Source: DATGXB01 sp035298905
Lineage (GTDB): Bacteria > Cyanobacteriota > Cyanobacteriia > Cyanobacteriales > Nostocaceae
Assembly (NCBI GenBank): GCA_035298905.1
Contig: DATGXQ010000467.1
Location: 1 to 64,000 of the forward strand
Length of the DNA: 64,000 nucleotides
Reading direction: 5' to 3'
The translations under genes and the position numbers were made by a program. How positions within the stretch are numbered: position 1 is the stretch's first letter; each line of letters begins with the position of its first letter. This document shows positions 8,548 to 16,339 of the stretch, piece by piece. Under the pieces are notes generated by a model, which saw nothing but the letters and a program-made list of their open reading frames with translations, made no database searches and was not told where the DNA came from.

Positions 8548-11298
8548 ATGAGTCAAGTAGTATCTACCATACCAACCAGAAATGGACAATTATCACAGGG
8601 TTGGCATTCTCTAGAGATTTCTGAGGCGATCGCTCTTGTAAATACCGACGCTCAAATGGGCTTAAGTAGCGAGCAAGCCAAATATTTATTAACCAAGGTG
8701 GGAGCAAATGAACTTACAGGTAAAAAGAGCCAGCCTTGGTGGTTAAAATTTTTACTGCAATTTAATCAGCCATTATTAATTATTTTGTTGTGTGCAGGTT
8801 TGGTCAAAGCCCTAAGCGGCAGTTTAGTTAATGCTGGGGTAATTTGGGGTGTTACCACCACCAACGCAATTATTGGCTTTGTGCAAGAATCAAAAGCAGA
8901 AGGAGCGATCGCTGCACTCGCTAAAGCCATCACCACCGAAGCCACAATCATTCGTGATGGTAAAAAAATCCGCATTCCTTCCACTGAGTTAGTACCTGGA
9001 GATATTGTCTTACTGATTTCTGGTGATAAAGTTCCCGCAGATTTACGGTTGATTCAAGTTAAAAATTTACTAATTGATGAATCTGCATTAACTGGAGAAT
9101 CTGTAGCCGTAGAAAAAGACTCCCAAACTTTAGACCTCAACACCCCCTTAGCAGAACGGAAAAACATGGCTTATGCGGGTGGTTTTGTTACCTTTGGCCA
9201 AGGTATGGGTGTGGTAGTTGCAACGGGAAATAACACAGAAACCGGGCGCATTTCCCAGCTAATGGAACAACACAGCGACATTTCTACCCCATTAACCAGG
9301 AAATTTAACAAATTTAGTCAAAATTGGCTGTATATGGTTTTAGGGTTGGCCACCCTCTGTTTTGTAGTCGGCTTAAGTTTCAAAGGTTTTCAAGAAGCTT
9401 TAGAGGCAGCTGTCGCTTTAACAGTCAGTGCCATCCCTGAAGGTTTACCGGCTGTAGTTACTGTTACCTTAGCCATTGGTGTTTCCCGCATGGCTAAACG
9501 TCATGCTATCATCCGCAAATTGCCAGCCGTAGAAACCTTGGGTAGTGCCACCGTTGTTTGTTCCGATAAAACTGGGACATTGACCGAAAACCAAATGACG
9601 GTACAAGCCATCTATGCAGCCGGACATCAATACACCGTCACAGGTATTGGTTATGCACCCAAAGGCGAAATTTTAAGGGATGAAAAACCTGTAGATTTAA
9701 ACAGCGACAAGGGTTTGCAAGAATGTTTGATTGCCGGCTTACTGTGCAACGATTCCCACATTGAAAATAAAAATGGTCAATGGGTAGTACTGGGAGATCC
9801 CACGGAAGGGGCTTTGATTGCATCGGCTAACAAAGCCGGTTTTAACCAAGATAAGTTAAATCGGCAAATGCCCAAGTTAGATGCCATCCCCTTTGAGTCA
9901 GACTTCCAGTACATGGCCACCTTGCATGAAACACCCCAAGGTAACACAATTTACGTCAAAGGTTCAGTAGAAGTCATCCTCAAACGCTGTAACCTGATGC
10001 TGAATACTGACGGAAAACCCCGCCCCCTAGATTGTGTAGAAACATTAAAACAAACCAGCATTGAGAGGGAAGTGAATATTATGGCGCGTCAAGGCTTGCG
10101 GGTGTTAGCCTTGGCCAAAAAGCCCGTCAATTTTGATCAAAATACCGTAGATCATGCAGATATAGCCGAAGGGTTAATTTTTATCGGTTTGCAAGGGATG
10201 ATTGATCCGCCCCGTGAGAGTGCCATCAAAGCGGTGAAAGCCTGTCAAGAAGCGGGAATCCAAGTGAAGATGATTACTGGAGATCATGCCGTCACAGCCC
10301 AGGCGATCGCCCGCCGGATGGGTATTAATAAAAACGGTTCTGTACTTGCTTTCACTGGTGCAGAACTCGCCCAAATGGAACCCAACGAACTCGCCCAAGT
10401 CGCCCAAGAAGGCGTAGTCTTTGCCCGTGTCGCCCCCGAACAAAAACTGCGTTTAGTAGAAGCATTGCAATCTAAAGGTGAAATCGTCGCCATGACAGGC
10501 GATGGAGTCAACGACGCACCAGCATTAAAACAAGCAGACATCGGCATTGCTATGGGTGGTGCAGGTACAGAAGTGGCTAAAGAAGCCGCAGACATGTTGC
10601 TGACAGATGATAATTTTGCCTCCATAGAAGCCGCAGTAGAAGAAGGCAGGGCAGTTTATAAAAATCTTTTGAAAGCAATATGCTTTATTTTGCCCGTCAA
10701 CGGTGGGGAATCCATGACAATTTTACTCAGCACATTATTAGCCAGAGATTTACCGATTTTATCTTTACAAGTTCTCTGGTTAAATATGCTTAACTCCATC
10801 ACCATGACAGTACCCCTAGCCTTTGAACCCAAAGCGCAAAACGTCATGAGACAAGCCCCCCGTCATCCGAATGAACCATTACTTTCTGGTAGTCGTTTAG
10901 GGCGAATTTTAGCAATTTCTATCTTTAACTGGATTGTCATTTTCGGAGTATTTGAATATATCCGTCAAACAACTGGAAATGTAGCTTTAGCTAGAACAAT
11001 GGCGATTAATTCTCTCATTGCTGGGCGGATATTTTACCTCTTAAGTATTAGTCAACTCATCCCCAACCTCATCGCCAAAATGGACGGCACAATCAAAGAA
11101 AACGTCGATATTCCCGCTATTGGTTTTGGCATTATTGGGGCAATTCTTTTGCAGATTGTCTTTGCCCACGTCCCATTAATTAATACTGTATTTGAGACTG
11201 CACCCTTAAATTGGCAACAATGGTTATTCTGTTTAGCCGTCGGTTCTCCGATGATTATCTGGGCAGCAATAGTCAACAAATTCGATCCCCCAAACTAA
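8548..11298 (+). CDS. P2-type cation-transporting ATPase
   Basis: A 916-aa P-type ATPase of the Ca/Na (P2) group. Features: N-terminal cation_ATPase_N domain (about 18-90), TGES at 182-185 in the actuator, IPEGLP at about 296-301 in TM4, phosphorylated Asp340 in SDKTGTLTEN, KGSVE in the nucleotide domain, MITGDH and MTGDGVNDAPALK hinge motifs, then the C-terminal helices. TM5 has NGGES and TM6 reads WLNMLNSITMTVPLAF. The Asp of the SERCA N-x-x-x-D pattern is replaced by Ser, so cation specificity may not be Ca2+. No HMA domain is present. It is divergent from the AAA-type gene, and a hairpin terminator follows. The ion carried is uncertain. Confidence 0.9.
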   Translation: MSQVVSTIPTRNGQLSQGWHSLEISEAIALVNTDAQMGLSSEQAKYLLTKVGANELTGKKSQPWWLKFLLQFNQPLLIILLCAGLVKALSGSLVNAGVIWGVTTTNAIIGFVQESKAEGAIAALAKAITTEATIIRDGKKIRIPSTELVPGDIVLLISGDKVPADLRLIQVKNLLIDESALTGESVAVEKDSQTLDLNTPLAERKNMAYAGGFVTFGQGMGVVVATGNNTETGRISQLMEQHSDISTPLTRKFNKFSQNWLYMVLGLATLCFVVGLSFKGFQEALEAAVALTVSAIPEGLPAVVTVTLAIGVSRMAKRHAIIRKLPAVETLGSATVVCSDKTGTLTENQMTVQAIYAAGHQYTVTGIGYAPKGEILRDEKPVDLNSDKGLQECLIAGLLCNDSHIENKNGQWVVLGDPTEGALIASANKAGFNQDKLNRQMPKLDAIPFESDFQYMATLHETPQGNTIYVKGSVEVILKRCNLMLNTDGKPRPLDCVETLKQTSIEREVNIMARQGLRVLALAKKPVNFDQNTVDHADIAEGLIFIGLQGMIDPPRESAIKAVKACQEAGIQVKMITGDHAVTAQAIARRMGINKNGSVLAFTGAELAQMEPNELAQVAQEGVVFARVAPEQKLRLVEALQSKGEIVAMTGDGVNDAPALKQADIGIAMGGAGTEVAKEAADMLLTDDNFASIEAAVEEGRAVYKNLLKAICFILPVNGGESMTILLSTLLARDLPILSLQVLWLNMLNSITMTVPLAFEPKAQNVMRQAPRHPNEPLLSGSRLGRILAISIFNWIVIFGVFEYIRQTTGNVALARTMAINSLIAGRIFYLLSISQLIPNLIAKMDGTIKENVDIPAIGFGIIGAILLQIVFAHVPLINTVFETAPLNWQQWLFCLAVGSPMIIWAAIVNKFDPPN

Positions 11299-11324
11299 TC
11301 TTGAACTCCTCCAACCTAATCTTA

Positions 11325-11342
11325 GGGTGGGCTTTGCCCACC
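11325..11342 (+). terminator. Hairpin terminator after P-type ATPase
   Basis: GGTGGGC (11326-11332), loop TTT, GCCCACC (11336-11342), followed by TTATTTTTT. The stem with trailing T tract lies 27 bp past the stop codon and reads as an intrinsic terminator. The same GGTGGGC core recurs in hairpins elsewhere in the window, so it may also be a dispersed repeat. Confidence 0.65.
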
Positions 11343-11492
11343 TTATTTTTTAAATGTATATAAAAATTTATGTAGTTTTCTGAAAATAAAATAAATGAAG
11401 CAGAAGAAAAATATAAAAATTTATATTTAGATGTATTTATTTTAACTGGCTCTATCGCTCCCTTTATGGTAAAGAATATTAAATAAATGATT

Positions 11493-11578
11493 GTAGGTTG
11501 GGTTGAACAAAGTGAAACCCAACATTAGCGGGAGATAGCGGGGCGTGGTGTTGGGTTTCGTTCCTCAACCCAACCTAC
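11493..11578. repeat. 86-bp nested palindromic element
   Basis: Perfect 14-bp outer arms GTAGGTTGGGTTGA (11493-11506) and TCAACCCAACCTAC (11565-11578) surround 11-bp inner arms GAAACCCAACA (11514-11524) and TGTTGGGTTTC (11549-11559). The right half is nearly identical to the ends of three repeats at 41.8-42.2 kb. This is a non-coding dispersed cyanobacterial repeat, MITE-like in form, between the P-type ATPase and the OLD gene. The rest of the 11299-11660 spacer is AT-rich with no gene seen. Confidence 0.7.
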
Positions 11579-11678
11579 GGTAAATATAGTTTTACATAAG
11601 GGGAACGGTAGAACCTTTTAACTGTTTTTCTTTGTATAGTATAATAACTTAAACCTCCTGTTGTTGGACATAAGAAAA

Positions 11679-13349
11679 ATGTTAAGCAAGATTTTACTCA
11701 AATTTGGATCAAGTCCAAATCGAAAACCTTTGGAATTTGAACCTGGAACAATGACTGTTTTTGTTGGGACAAATAACTCAGGCAAAAGCCTTATACTTCG
11801 TGAAATTGAACATTATACAGAGGCTGGATATCAAGAAGAACATAATATATTAGATAAACTTGAATTTGTGCTTCCTAGTGAAGAAGAAGTACGAAAAATA
11901 ATTCATCAACGAAAGTATGTAACAGATGATCCTCCTCCCTACGGATTGATAAGTGTTGTTACTATACAACCTCATGATGGTGAGCCAACAGAGAAATTAA
12001 TTCATTTAGAATTTATTATAGAAGCAATTAGAACAGGAGAATGTACAAGAGAATTTTGTGAAAATTTTATTTTTTTACTTAAAGTTCGTCTTGATGGACG
12101 CACACGCTTTGCATTAACGGAAAAAAGGTCTTCAGGAGACCTACAAAATACTCCAACTAATCATCTTTTGGCTTTATTTAAAGACGATAAAGCTAGAGAA
12201 AAAATTCGCAATATAACTGCTGATGCTTTTGGTCTTTACTTCGTAATAGATCCTACAGGTATGAATAACCTCCGTATTCGTATGTCTAGTAGACCTCCAC
12301 AAGATTCAACAGAAGAACAAGCCCTAGATCAAAGAGCTAGAGACTTTCATGGACAAGCTAAAGAAATATCACAATTTAGTGATGGTATTAAAGCATTTAC
12401 AGGAATTATTGCAGCAGTTATTAGTACAGATTATAAAATAATATTATTAGACGAACCAGAAGCTTTCCTACATCCTCCACTTGCTAAAAAATTAGGTAGA
12501 CGACTTACAGAGATTGCTGCTGAACGCCAAAGTCATATTTTAGCATCTACCCATAGTTCTGATTTTTTAATGGGATGTATACAGTCTGGAGAAAAAGTAA
12601 ACATTGTCAGATTAACTTATAAGCAAAATATAGCTACTGCTAGAATATTGCCGTCTGAAAAAATTCAAGAAATGATGCGCGATCCTCTATTACGCTCTAC
12701 TGGTGTATTAAGCACCCTATTTTATGAAGGTGCTATTGTTGGTGAAGCAGATAGAGATCGTGCTTTTTATCAAGAAATTAACGAGAGATTACTTGCTTGT
12801 GGAGAAAAAGGAATTGATAATTGTGTATTTTTAAATGCACAGAACTGGCAAACAATTCACAGAATTATTCGTCCACTAAGAGAAATGGGAATCCCAGCCG
12901 CAGCCATTGTAGATATAGATGTTCTTAAAGGTGACACAACCCCTTTTAGGGATCTTTTAAAAGCTGCATTTGTTCCTCAACCTTTAATTGATACATGGGG
13001 TGTGCTTAGAGGTAATGTCAGAGTTATTTTTGAAAATTTAAATTTGAAGTTAAAAGAGGGGGGAATTTCTTTGCTGAGTGGAGGAGATAGAGAAACTACA
13101 CAAAATCTGTTAAATAATTTTAGTGAGTATGGTATTTTTATTGTACCAAATGGAGAAGTTGAAAGTTGGCTATCAGATTTGAAAGTCACAGGAGATAAAT
13201 CAGATTGGCTAATAAAAGTTTTTGAGAAAATGGGAACAGACCCATCAGACCCTAATTATCTTAAACCTCAAAATGGGGATGTTTGGGATTTCATAAAAAA
13301 TGTTGCTTCTTGGATAGCTAACCCTTTAAGAAAAGGAATGTCAGAGTAA
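11679..13349 (+). CDS. OLD-family ATPase with TOPRIM-like nuclease domain
   Basis: A protein of about 556 aa with an ABC/SMC-type ATPase domain: Walker A in GTNNSGKS near residue 30, a SQFSDGIKAF signature region, Walker B in IILLDEPEAFLHPP and a switch His in ASTHSSDF. A C-terminal TOPRIM-like part follows (GAIVGEADRDR for the catalytic Glu, AIVDIDVL for the DxD). This is the layout of OLD nucleases, which act in phage exclusion and in some two-gene defence systems. ATG 11679 is preferred; an in-frame TTG at 11661 is also possible and no strong RBS separates them. A DUF488 gene follows 270 bp later. AT-rich with intergenic repeats nearby, it looks accessory. A defence role is inferred, not shown. 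Confidence 0.8.
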   Translation: MLSKILLKFGSSPNRKPLEFEPGTMTVFVGTNNSGKSLILREIEHYTEAGYQEEHNILDKLEFVLPSEEEVRKIIHQRKYVTDDPPPYGLISVVTIQPHDGEPTEKLIHLEFIIEAIRTGECTREFCENFIFLLKVRLDGRTRFALTEKRSSGDLQNTPTNHLLALFKDDKAREKIRNITADAFGLYFVIDPTGMNNLRIRMSSRPPQDSTEEQALDQRARDFHGQAKEISQFSDGIKAFTGIIAAVISTDYKIILLDEPEAFLHPPLAKKLGRRLTEIAAERQSHILASTHSSDFLMGCIQSGEKVNIVRLTYKQNIATARILPSEKIQEMMRDPLLRSTGVLSTLFYEGAIVGEADRDRAFYQEINERLLACGEKGIDNCVFLNAQNWQTIHRIIRPLREMGIPAAAIVDIDVLKGDTTPFRDLLKAAFVPQPLIDTWGVLRGNVRVIFENLNLKLKEGGISLLSGGDRETTQNLLNNFSEYGIFIVPNGEVESWLSDLKVTGDKSDWLIKVFEKMGTDPSDPNYLKPQNGDVWDFIKNVASWIANPLRKGMSE

Positions 13350-13618
13350 AACAAGGTATAAAATTATAAACATACTGACTAGCCGTATTCAAAAATGCAG
13401 ACAAATTAATATGCCTAGATCCACAAAACTAATCGTAAGATGGGCATTGTCCACCTTATGTTTTAAACACGATTTTTTGGAAAAGTTAATATAATTATGT
13501 ATGCTATATTTAGCTAGTATAGAAAATTACAAAAATGTTTTTATGATTATTGGGCTGTTTTACCCGCCTAAAATTGAGTTTGAGCAACTTAGCATTTTGT
13601 AATATAGAAAGGAGAACA

Positions 13619-14041
13619 ATGGAAATAAGAAATACACCTAGAGACAATTACATACTTACCTTTGGTTATGGTAATCGCAAAGACTATGAAGAATTCATAG
13701 AATATCTTGAAAAATTTCAGGTTGCTTATGTTGTTGATGTAAGATTTCGTCCCCGTGCTTGGAGTCGGAAATGGTATGGAGAACAGATAGAGAAACTTTG
13801 TGCATCTAAAGGTATTCAATATACTTCTCAAAGCTATCTAGGTAATACATCTGGGAATGCAAATTGGATACCTCCCAACCAAGAAGAAGCGGAAAAATCA
13901 TTAGCAGAAGTTGCAGAAATGGCTAATTCTGGTACTGTGTTGTTACTGTGTGCTGAAAAGGAATCACATAGATGTCATAGAATGGAGGTTGCAAAACAGC
14001 TTGAAAAGCTAGTACAGTTACCTGTGAAGCATCTAGTCTAA
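13619..14041 (+). CDS. DUF488 family protein
   Basis: A 140-aa protein of the DUF488 family. Seen are LTFGYGNRKDYEEFIEYL at the N-terminus, VVDVRFRPRAWSRKW and, near the C-terminus, LLLCAEKESHRCHRMEVAK, whose Cys/His-rich CHR motif is the hallmark. The ATG at 13619 has an excellent Shine-Dalgarno sequence (AAAGGAG, six bases upstream) and is clearly preferred over a TTG 69 bp earlier. DUF488 proteins are sometimes found beside defence or DNA-processing genes, and here one follows an OLD-type ATPase. The biochemical function is unknown; a thiol/nucleotide chemistry role has been suggested for the family only on motif grounds. Confidence 0.85.
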   Translation: MEIRNTPRDNYILTFGYGNRKDYEEFIEYLEKFQVAYVVDVRFRPRAWSRKWYGEQIEKLCASKGIQYTSQSYLGNTSGNANWIPPNQEEAEKSLAEVAEMANSGTVLLLCAEKESHRCHRMEVAKQLEKLVQLPVKHLV

Positions 14042-14069
14042 ATTCTTTCTTTAGGTGCTTATATTCAGT

Positions 14070-14975
14070 ATGCCTAAATTTTTTACATTAAGCATTAATA
14101 TCATTCTCCTTGGTGCATTATTACTACCAACTCAGCCAGTTTTAGCGCAAAAATGGCTACCTGTGCGGGGTGGTATACTGTTTGGTATTAGTGGGATGGC
14201 TTTACTACAACAGCAAAGTGATTTTCTAGATTTTCTGGTTGTTCATGATAATAAGAAAGCAAATCAAGGACGTTTAGCTATTATTAGAGTTAATGGTAAA
14301 AATCCACCTGAATATTTACCTCTAAATTGGCCAAGTAATTTAAATTTGCCTAATGATTTGGAAGCTTTAACAGATATTCCCGGTAAGAATAAATCAGAAT
14401 TCATTGCTTTAGCGAGTGCTGGTAAAGCTTATCATTTGCGCTGGGATGCTGTGAATAAAAATATATCTATTGTTAGAGAATTTAACTTACCGAAAATTCC
14501 TCTAGGCAGTAATTTTGAAGCTTTTAGTTTACAATCTATCAATAATCAATTAGTAGCAATTTGGGGACATCGTGGAGGAGGGAAGAAACCAGCAAAAATT
14601 TATTGGGGAACATTGAATTTAGAGAAATATCAAATTACTCCTTTAGGTTCTGCTAACTTTACCGTTCCCTTTCCTAGTGGAAATGTACGTCATATTTCAG
14701 ATATCAAAGTAGACTCAGCAGGAATTGTTTATATTTCCGCAGCAAATGATAATGGGGATGATGGTCCTTTTCAGTCGGCTGTCTATGTTGCAGGTTATTT
14801 TATTTCTAATGGTAATCAAATAGTATGGCAACAAAATACGCAATTATTTCCTATTTACCGTGATAACTATCATAAAATTGAAGGCTTAGAACTTATCCCA
14901 GGTGCAAAAGGTGGTTTAATTGTGGGAACAGATGATGAAAATATGGGTGCATCTATTTACATTGTAGGAAATTAA
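14070..14975 (+). CDS. Secreted protein, possible beta-propeller
   Basis: A 301-aa protein with a clear signal peptide: KFF, a hydrophobic core (SINIILLGALLLP) and a probable cleavage site VLAQ-K at about residue 27. The mature part contains FLVVHDNKKANQGRLAII, DLEALTDIPG, EGLELIPGAKGG and LIVGTDDEN. This pattern of strands with 'DLEAL' and 'EGLEL' turns resembles the esterase-like phytase/DUF3616 beta-propeller proteins, but I am not certain of the family. ATG 14070 starts right at the signal peptide; the upstream GTG at 14055 adds five residues. It is 28 bp downstream of the DUF488 gene and could be read through from it. Function unknown. Confidence 0.65.
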   Translation: MPKFFTLSINIILLGALLLPTQPVLAQKWLPVRGGILFGISGMALLQQQSDFLDFLVVHDNKKANQGRLAIIRVNGKNPPEYLPLNWPSNLNLPNDLEALTDIPGKNKSEFIALASAGKAYHLRWDAVNKNISIVREFNLPKIPLGSNFEAFSLQSINNQLVAIWGHRGGGKKPAKIYWGTLNLEKYQITPLGSANFTVPFPSGNVRHISDIKVDSAGIVYISAANDNGDDGPFQSAVYVAGYFISNGNQIVWQQNTQLFPIYRDNYHKIEGLELIPGAKGGLIVGTDDENMGASIYIVGN

Positions 14976-15013
14976 AAATTAAAAATTAAAAATTAAAAAT
15001 TAAAAATTAAAAA
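14971..15013. repeat. Heptamer tandem repeat (ATTAAAA)
   Basis: About six copies of a 7-bp unit begin over the stop codon of the secreted-protein gene. It is a typical filamentous-cyanobacterial short tandem repeat with likely variable copy number between strains. Confidence 0.85.
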
Positions 15014-15087
15014 ATATCAATCTGCGTACCCTGCGGGGAGGCTGCGCCAACATCTGCGTCCATCTGTGTTTAATTCCTACTTTCACA

Positions 15088-15119
15088 ATTTTGAATTTTG
15101 AATTTTGAATTTTGAATTT
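15088..15119. repeat. Heptamer tandem repeat (TTTTGAA)
   Basis: Four and a half copies of a 7-bp unit lie between the secreted-protein gene and ychF, 75 bp from the preceding ATTAAAA array. This is the same class of short repeat with a different unit. Confidence 0.85.
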
Positions 15120-15125
15120 CTATAA

Positions 15126-15142
15126 GGTGGGATTTCCCCACC
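15126..15142 (-). terminator. Hairpin after ychF
   Basis: GGTGGG (15126-15131), loop ATTTC, CCCACC (15137-15142), with extra pairing of the flanking TATA sequences. It lies 9 bp beyond the ychF stop and is well placed to end the minus-strand transcript, though no long T tract follows. Confidence 0.5.
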
Positions 15143-15150
15143 CTATAAAT

Positions 15151-16242
15151 TTAGACATTAAAGCGGAATAACATTACATCCCCTTCTTGCACAATATACT
15201 CTTTTCCTTCACTTCTCACTAACCCTTTTTCCTTCGCTGCGTTTATCGAACCAGATGTTACTAAATCATTATAAGCAACGGTTTCTGCACGAATAAAACC
15301 GCGTTCAAAATCAGAGTGTATTACACCTGCTGCTTGAGGTGCAGACATTCCCGCGTGAATAGTCCAAGCGCGGGTTTCTTTCGGTCCACTGGTGAAATAT
15401 GTCCGCAAACCTAGCAAAGTATAAGTAGCACGAATTAAAGATTTTAAACCACCTTCTTCTACACCTAAAGATGCGAGAAAATCGGCTTTATCTTCATCTG
15501 GTAATTCTACTAATTCCGCTTCTACTTGAGCGGAAACTATGACGACTTGAGCATTTTCTTGAGATGCAACTTGTCGCACTCTTTCCACAAATTCGTTACC
15601 GCTTGCTAAGTCATCTTCCGAAACATTCGCAGCATAAATGATTGGTTTTTTAGTGAGCAAACCTAAACCTTTAATTGCTGCTTCCTCTTCTTCATTTAAA
15701 CTTACCTGTCTTGCAGATTTACCTTCATTTAAAGCCGCAGAGATTTTTTCTAAAACAGTAACTTCAAACTGTGCATCTTTGCTGGTACGCGCTTGTTTAC
15801 GCACACGTTCTAAACGCCGTTCAACTTGGTCTAAATCAGCTAAACCCAATTCTAAACTAATGACTTCAATATCACGCACTGGGTCAACAGAACCGGCTAC
15901 GTGTATAATATCATCATTCTCAAAACAGCGCACGACATGAACGATCGCATCTACTTCGCGGATATGGGAAAGAAATTTATTACCCAGTCCTTCACCTTGT
16001 GCAGCACCTTTGACCAAACCAGCAATATCGACAAATTCCACTCGTGCTGGTACAATCTGTTCTGAGTTAGAAATCTTCGAGAGAACATTTAAGCGATCGT
16101 CCGGTACTGCGACAACGCCAACATTTGGTTCAATTGTACAAAAGGGGAAGTTAGCCGCTTCAGCCTTAGCATTAGCAACTACAGCATTGAATAATGTAGA
16201 TTTTCCGACGTTGGGAAGTCCGACGATTCCAGCTCTTAGCAT
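15151..16242 (-). CDS. ychF: Ribosome-binding ATPase YchF
   Basis: A 363-aa Obg-family protein that binds and hydrolyses ATP and associates with ribosomes. The G domain shows GLPNVGKSTLFNAV (P-loop), NFPFCTIEPNVG, DIAGLVKGAAQGEGLGNKFL (G3) and HVVRCFENDD. The degenerate G4 with NVSEDD underlies the ATP preference. The C-terminal TGS domain contains TYFTSGPKETRAWTI and HSDFERGFIRAETVAYNDL, ending DVMLFRFNV as is typical. The length is exactly the family norm. It sits 97 bp downstream of the AAA ATPase gene on the same strand. A housekeeping gene, firmly identified. Confidence 0.97.
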   Translation of the reverse strand: MLRAGIVGLPNVGKSTLFNAVVANAKAEAANFPFCTIEPNVGVVAVPDDRLNVLSKISNSEQIVPARVEFVDIAGLVKGAAQGEGLGNKFLSHIREVDAIVHVVRCFENDDIIHVAGSVDPVRDIEVISLELGLADLDQVERRLERVRKQARTSKDAQFEVTVLEKISAALNEGKSARQVSLNEEEEAAIKGLGLLTKKPIIYAANVSEDDLASGNEFVERVRQVASQENAQVVIVSAQVEAELVELPDEDKADFLASLGVEEGGLKSLIRATYTLLGLRTYFTSGPKETRAWTIHAGMSAPQAAGVIHSDFERGFIRAETVAYNDLVTSGSINAAKEKGLVRSEGKEYIVQEGDVMLFRFNV

Positions 16243-16339
16243 TTTAGATTTTGGATTGAGATTTTTGATTTCACTGTCACATACCAGGATAGTTTAAACC
16301 GGTTCAGGGATGCTTGAGGTTTTACTTTCACTTCAATGA

